Assembly (NCBI GenBank): GCA_902496645.1
Contig: CABVBR010000087.1
Coordinates: forward strand, 1 to 8,692
Length of the DNA stretch: 8,692 bases
Origin: an uncultured Collinsella sp.
GTDB lineage: Bacteria > Actinomycetota > Coriobacteriia > Coriobacteriales > Coriobacteriaceae
Reading direction: 5' to 3'
Positions 8,089-8,692 of this stretch are shown in pieces; position 1 is the first letter of the stretch; every line of letters begins with the position of its first letter. A model generated the notes under the pieces. It saw nothing but the letters and a program-made list of their open reading frames with translations. It was not told where the DNA came from and did no database searches. The translations under genes and the position numbers were made by a program.

Positions 8089-8153
8089 AGTTGCGGTGAA
8101 ATAGGGACTGATTGGCGGCTGATAAGCCAAAAACAGCCCCTATTCCACCGCAA
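8089..8153 (-). repeat. Long hairpin between convergent toxin and DegV genes, TTGCGGTGA family
   Basis: Arms 8091-8110 and 8134-8153 form a 20-position stem, with an inner TTGGC/GCCAA stem (8112-8116 with 8126-8130). Read on the plus strand, positions 8099/8145 and 8107/8137 are A-C mismatches; read on the minus strand both become G.U pairs, so the stem is continuous only in RNA made from the DegV strand. It starts 15 nt past the DegV stop in that direction. The T tract after it is weak (ACTTAGAAA), so termination is plausible but not certain. The arm AGTTGCGGTGARATAG matches 1859-1874. Confidence 0.75.
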
Positions 8154-8168
8154 GTGGTAAAGGTGCCC

Positions 8169-8692
8169 CTAGTGGATGGGTTGGTAGCGGGGGCAGTAGC
8201 TGATGGCGATGGCGTCGACGCCTACGTGGGTGGCGATGGTGCAGCCGATGGGGCCGGTGCCGGCGTCTACGTAGTTCTGGCCTGCGAGCGCCTGGTTGAC
8301 GAGCTCGTGCTCCTCGGCGGCGCCGGTCGTGAGCACGCGCACGCTGGAGCCCGGATGCTCGGCCAAAAATGCGAGGCAGTCGGCCATGGTGTTGGCGACG
8401 ATGCGCTTGGCGCCGCGACCCTTTTTGATGGCCTTGATCTCGCCCGATTTCCACTCCGGTGAAACGGCCAGGCGAATGTTGAGCATCTGCGTCAGCTGGC
8501 CGGCGAGCTTGGGCGCGCGGCCGTTCTTAACGAGGTTCTCGAGCGTGCGGGGAATCAGCAGCAGGCGGGCGTCGGGCAGCGTCGCGCGGATCTGCGCCTC
8601 GGTCTCGTCCAGGCTGCGGCCGTCCTCGCGCATGGCGAGCGCGTACTCCACCAGCAGGCCCTCGGCGCCCGAGCCAGTGCGCGAATCGATGC
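8169..8692 (-). CDS. DegV-family fatty-acid-binding protein, C-terminal part (5' end outside window)
   Basis: The frame enters from the right edge, and 173 residues are visible before the TAG at 8169-8171. The visible start IDSRTGSGAEGLLVEYALAM corresponds to the DegV lipid-binding block usually written DS...S.G.G. It is followed by RTLENLVKNGRAPKLAG (canonical TLEYLKKGGRIS-like), LNIRLAVSPEWKSGEIKAIKKGRG (G.I...K..RG block) and a C-terminal GPIGCTIATHVGVDAIAISY. In the last block the usual HTGPGA-like motif reads HVGVDA, a deviation at the ligand-pocket end. DegV/FakB proteins bind a fatty acid and, with FakA kinase, supply acyl-phosphate; whether this one does cannot be told. An internal GTG at 8651 is not the start, because homologous sequence continues past it to the window edge. 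Confidence 0.88.
   Translation of the reverse strand, partial: IDSRTGSGAEGLLVEYALAMREDGRSLDETEAQIRATLPDARLLLIPRTLENLVKNGRAPKLAGQLTQMLNIRLAVSPEWKSGEIKAIKKGRGAKRIVANTMADCLAFLAEHPGSSVRVLTTGAAEEHELVNQALAGQNYVDAGTGPIGCTIATHVGVDAIAISYCPRYQPIH

Overview
The window looks like chromosomal DNA from a Coriobacteriia member, most likely Collinsella or a close relative. This is an inference from GC-rich coding sequence, a QueH-type queuosine pathway, a gut-type hydroxysteroid-dehydrogenase-like SDR, and intergenic arrays of TTGGGGAC-containing repeats. No database search was possible.

Layout, left to right. (1) 3-269 (+) is the 3' end of queH, followed by queA at 334-1551 (+). (2) 1551-1924 is a dense non-coding block: a 168-nt two-hairpin repeat (R1), TTGGGGAC repeats with a 19-bp hairpin, and a 19-bp hairpin with a U tract that terminates the opposing gene. 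(3) 1951-3717 (-) encodes a 588-aa acidic coiled-coil protein with one C-terminal membrane anchor, divergent from an SDR resembling 12alpha-hydroxysteroid dehydrogenases at 4014-4814 (+). (4) 4816-5160 holds the second copy of the two-hairpin repeat (R2) and more TTGGGGAC repeats. (5) 5241-6380 (+) is tgt. (6) 6381-6593 is a structured leader ending in a strong intrinsic terminator directly before the ribosome-binding site of a LOG/TIGR00730 gene (6594-7352, +). (7) 7385-8075 is a RelB/DinJ-YafQ type toxin-antitoxin operon with three operator half-sites. (8) 8089-8153 is another long hairpin related to the one at 1859-1924, between the convergent toxin gene and a DegV-family gene (8169 to the right edge, -).

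Tgt, QueA and QueH carry out the tRNA-borne end of queuosine synthesis: preQ1 insertion, conversion to epoxyqueuosine, and reduction to queuosine. queH and queA are adjacent. tgt lies about 3.7 kb further on, separated by the coiled-coil and SDR genes, and that intervening segment is bounded by direct repeats R1 and R2.

The most notable signal is the R1/R2 element. The copies are about 89% identical, and every paired-site difference is compensatory or wobble-to-Watson-Crick, so selection appears to act on RNA (or cruciform) structure rather than on a protein. The LOG leader, with a terminator that any upstream transcript must pass, is the second candidate for an undescribed regulatory RNA.
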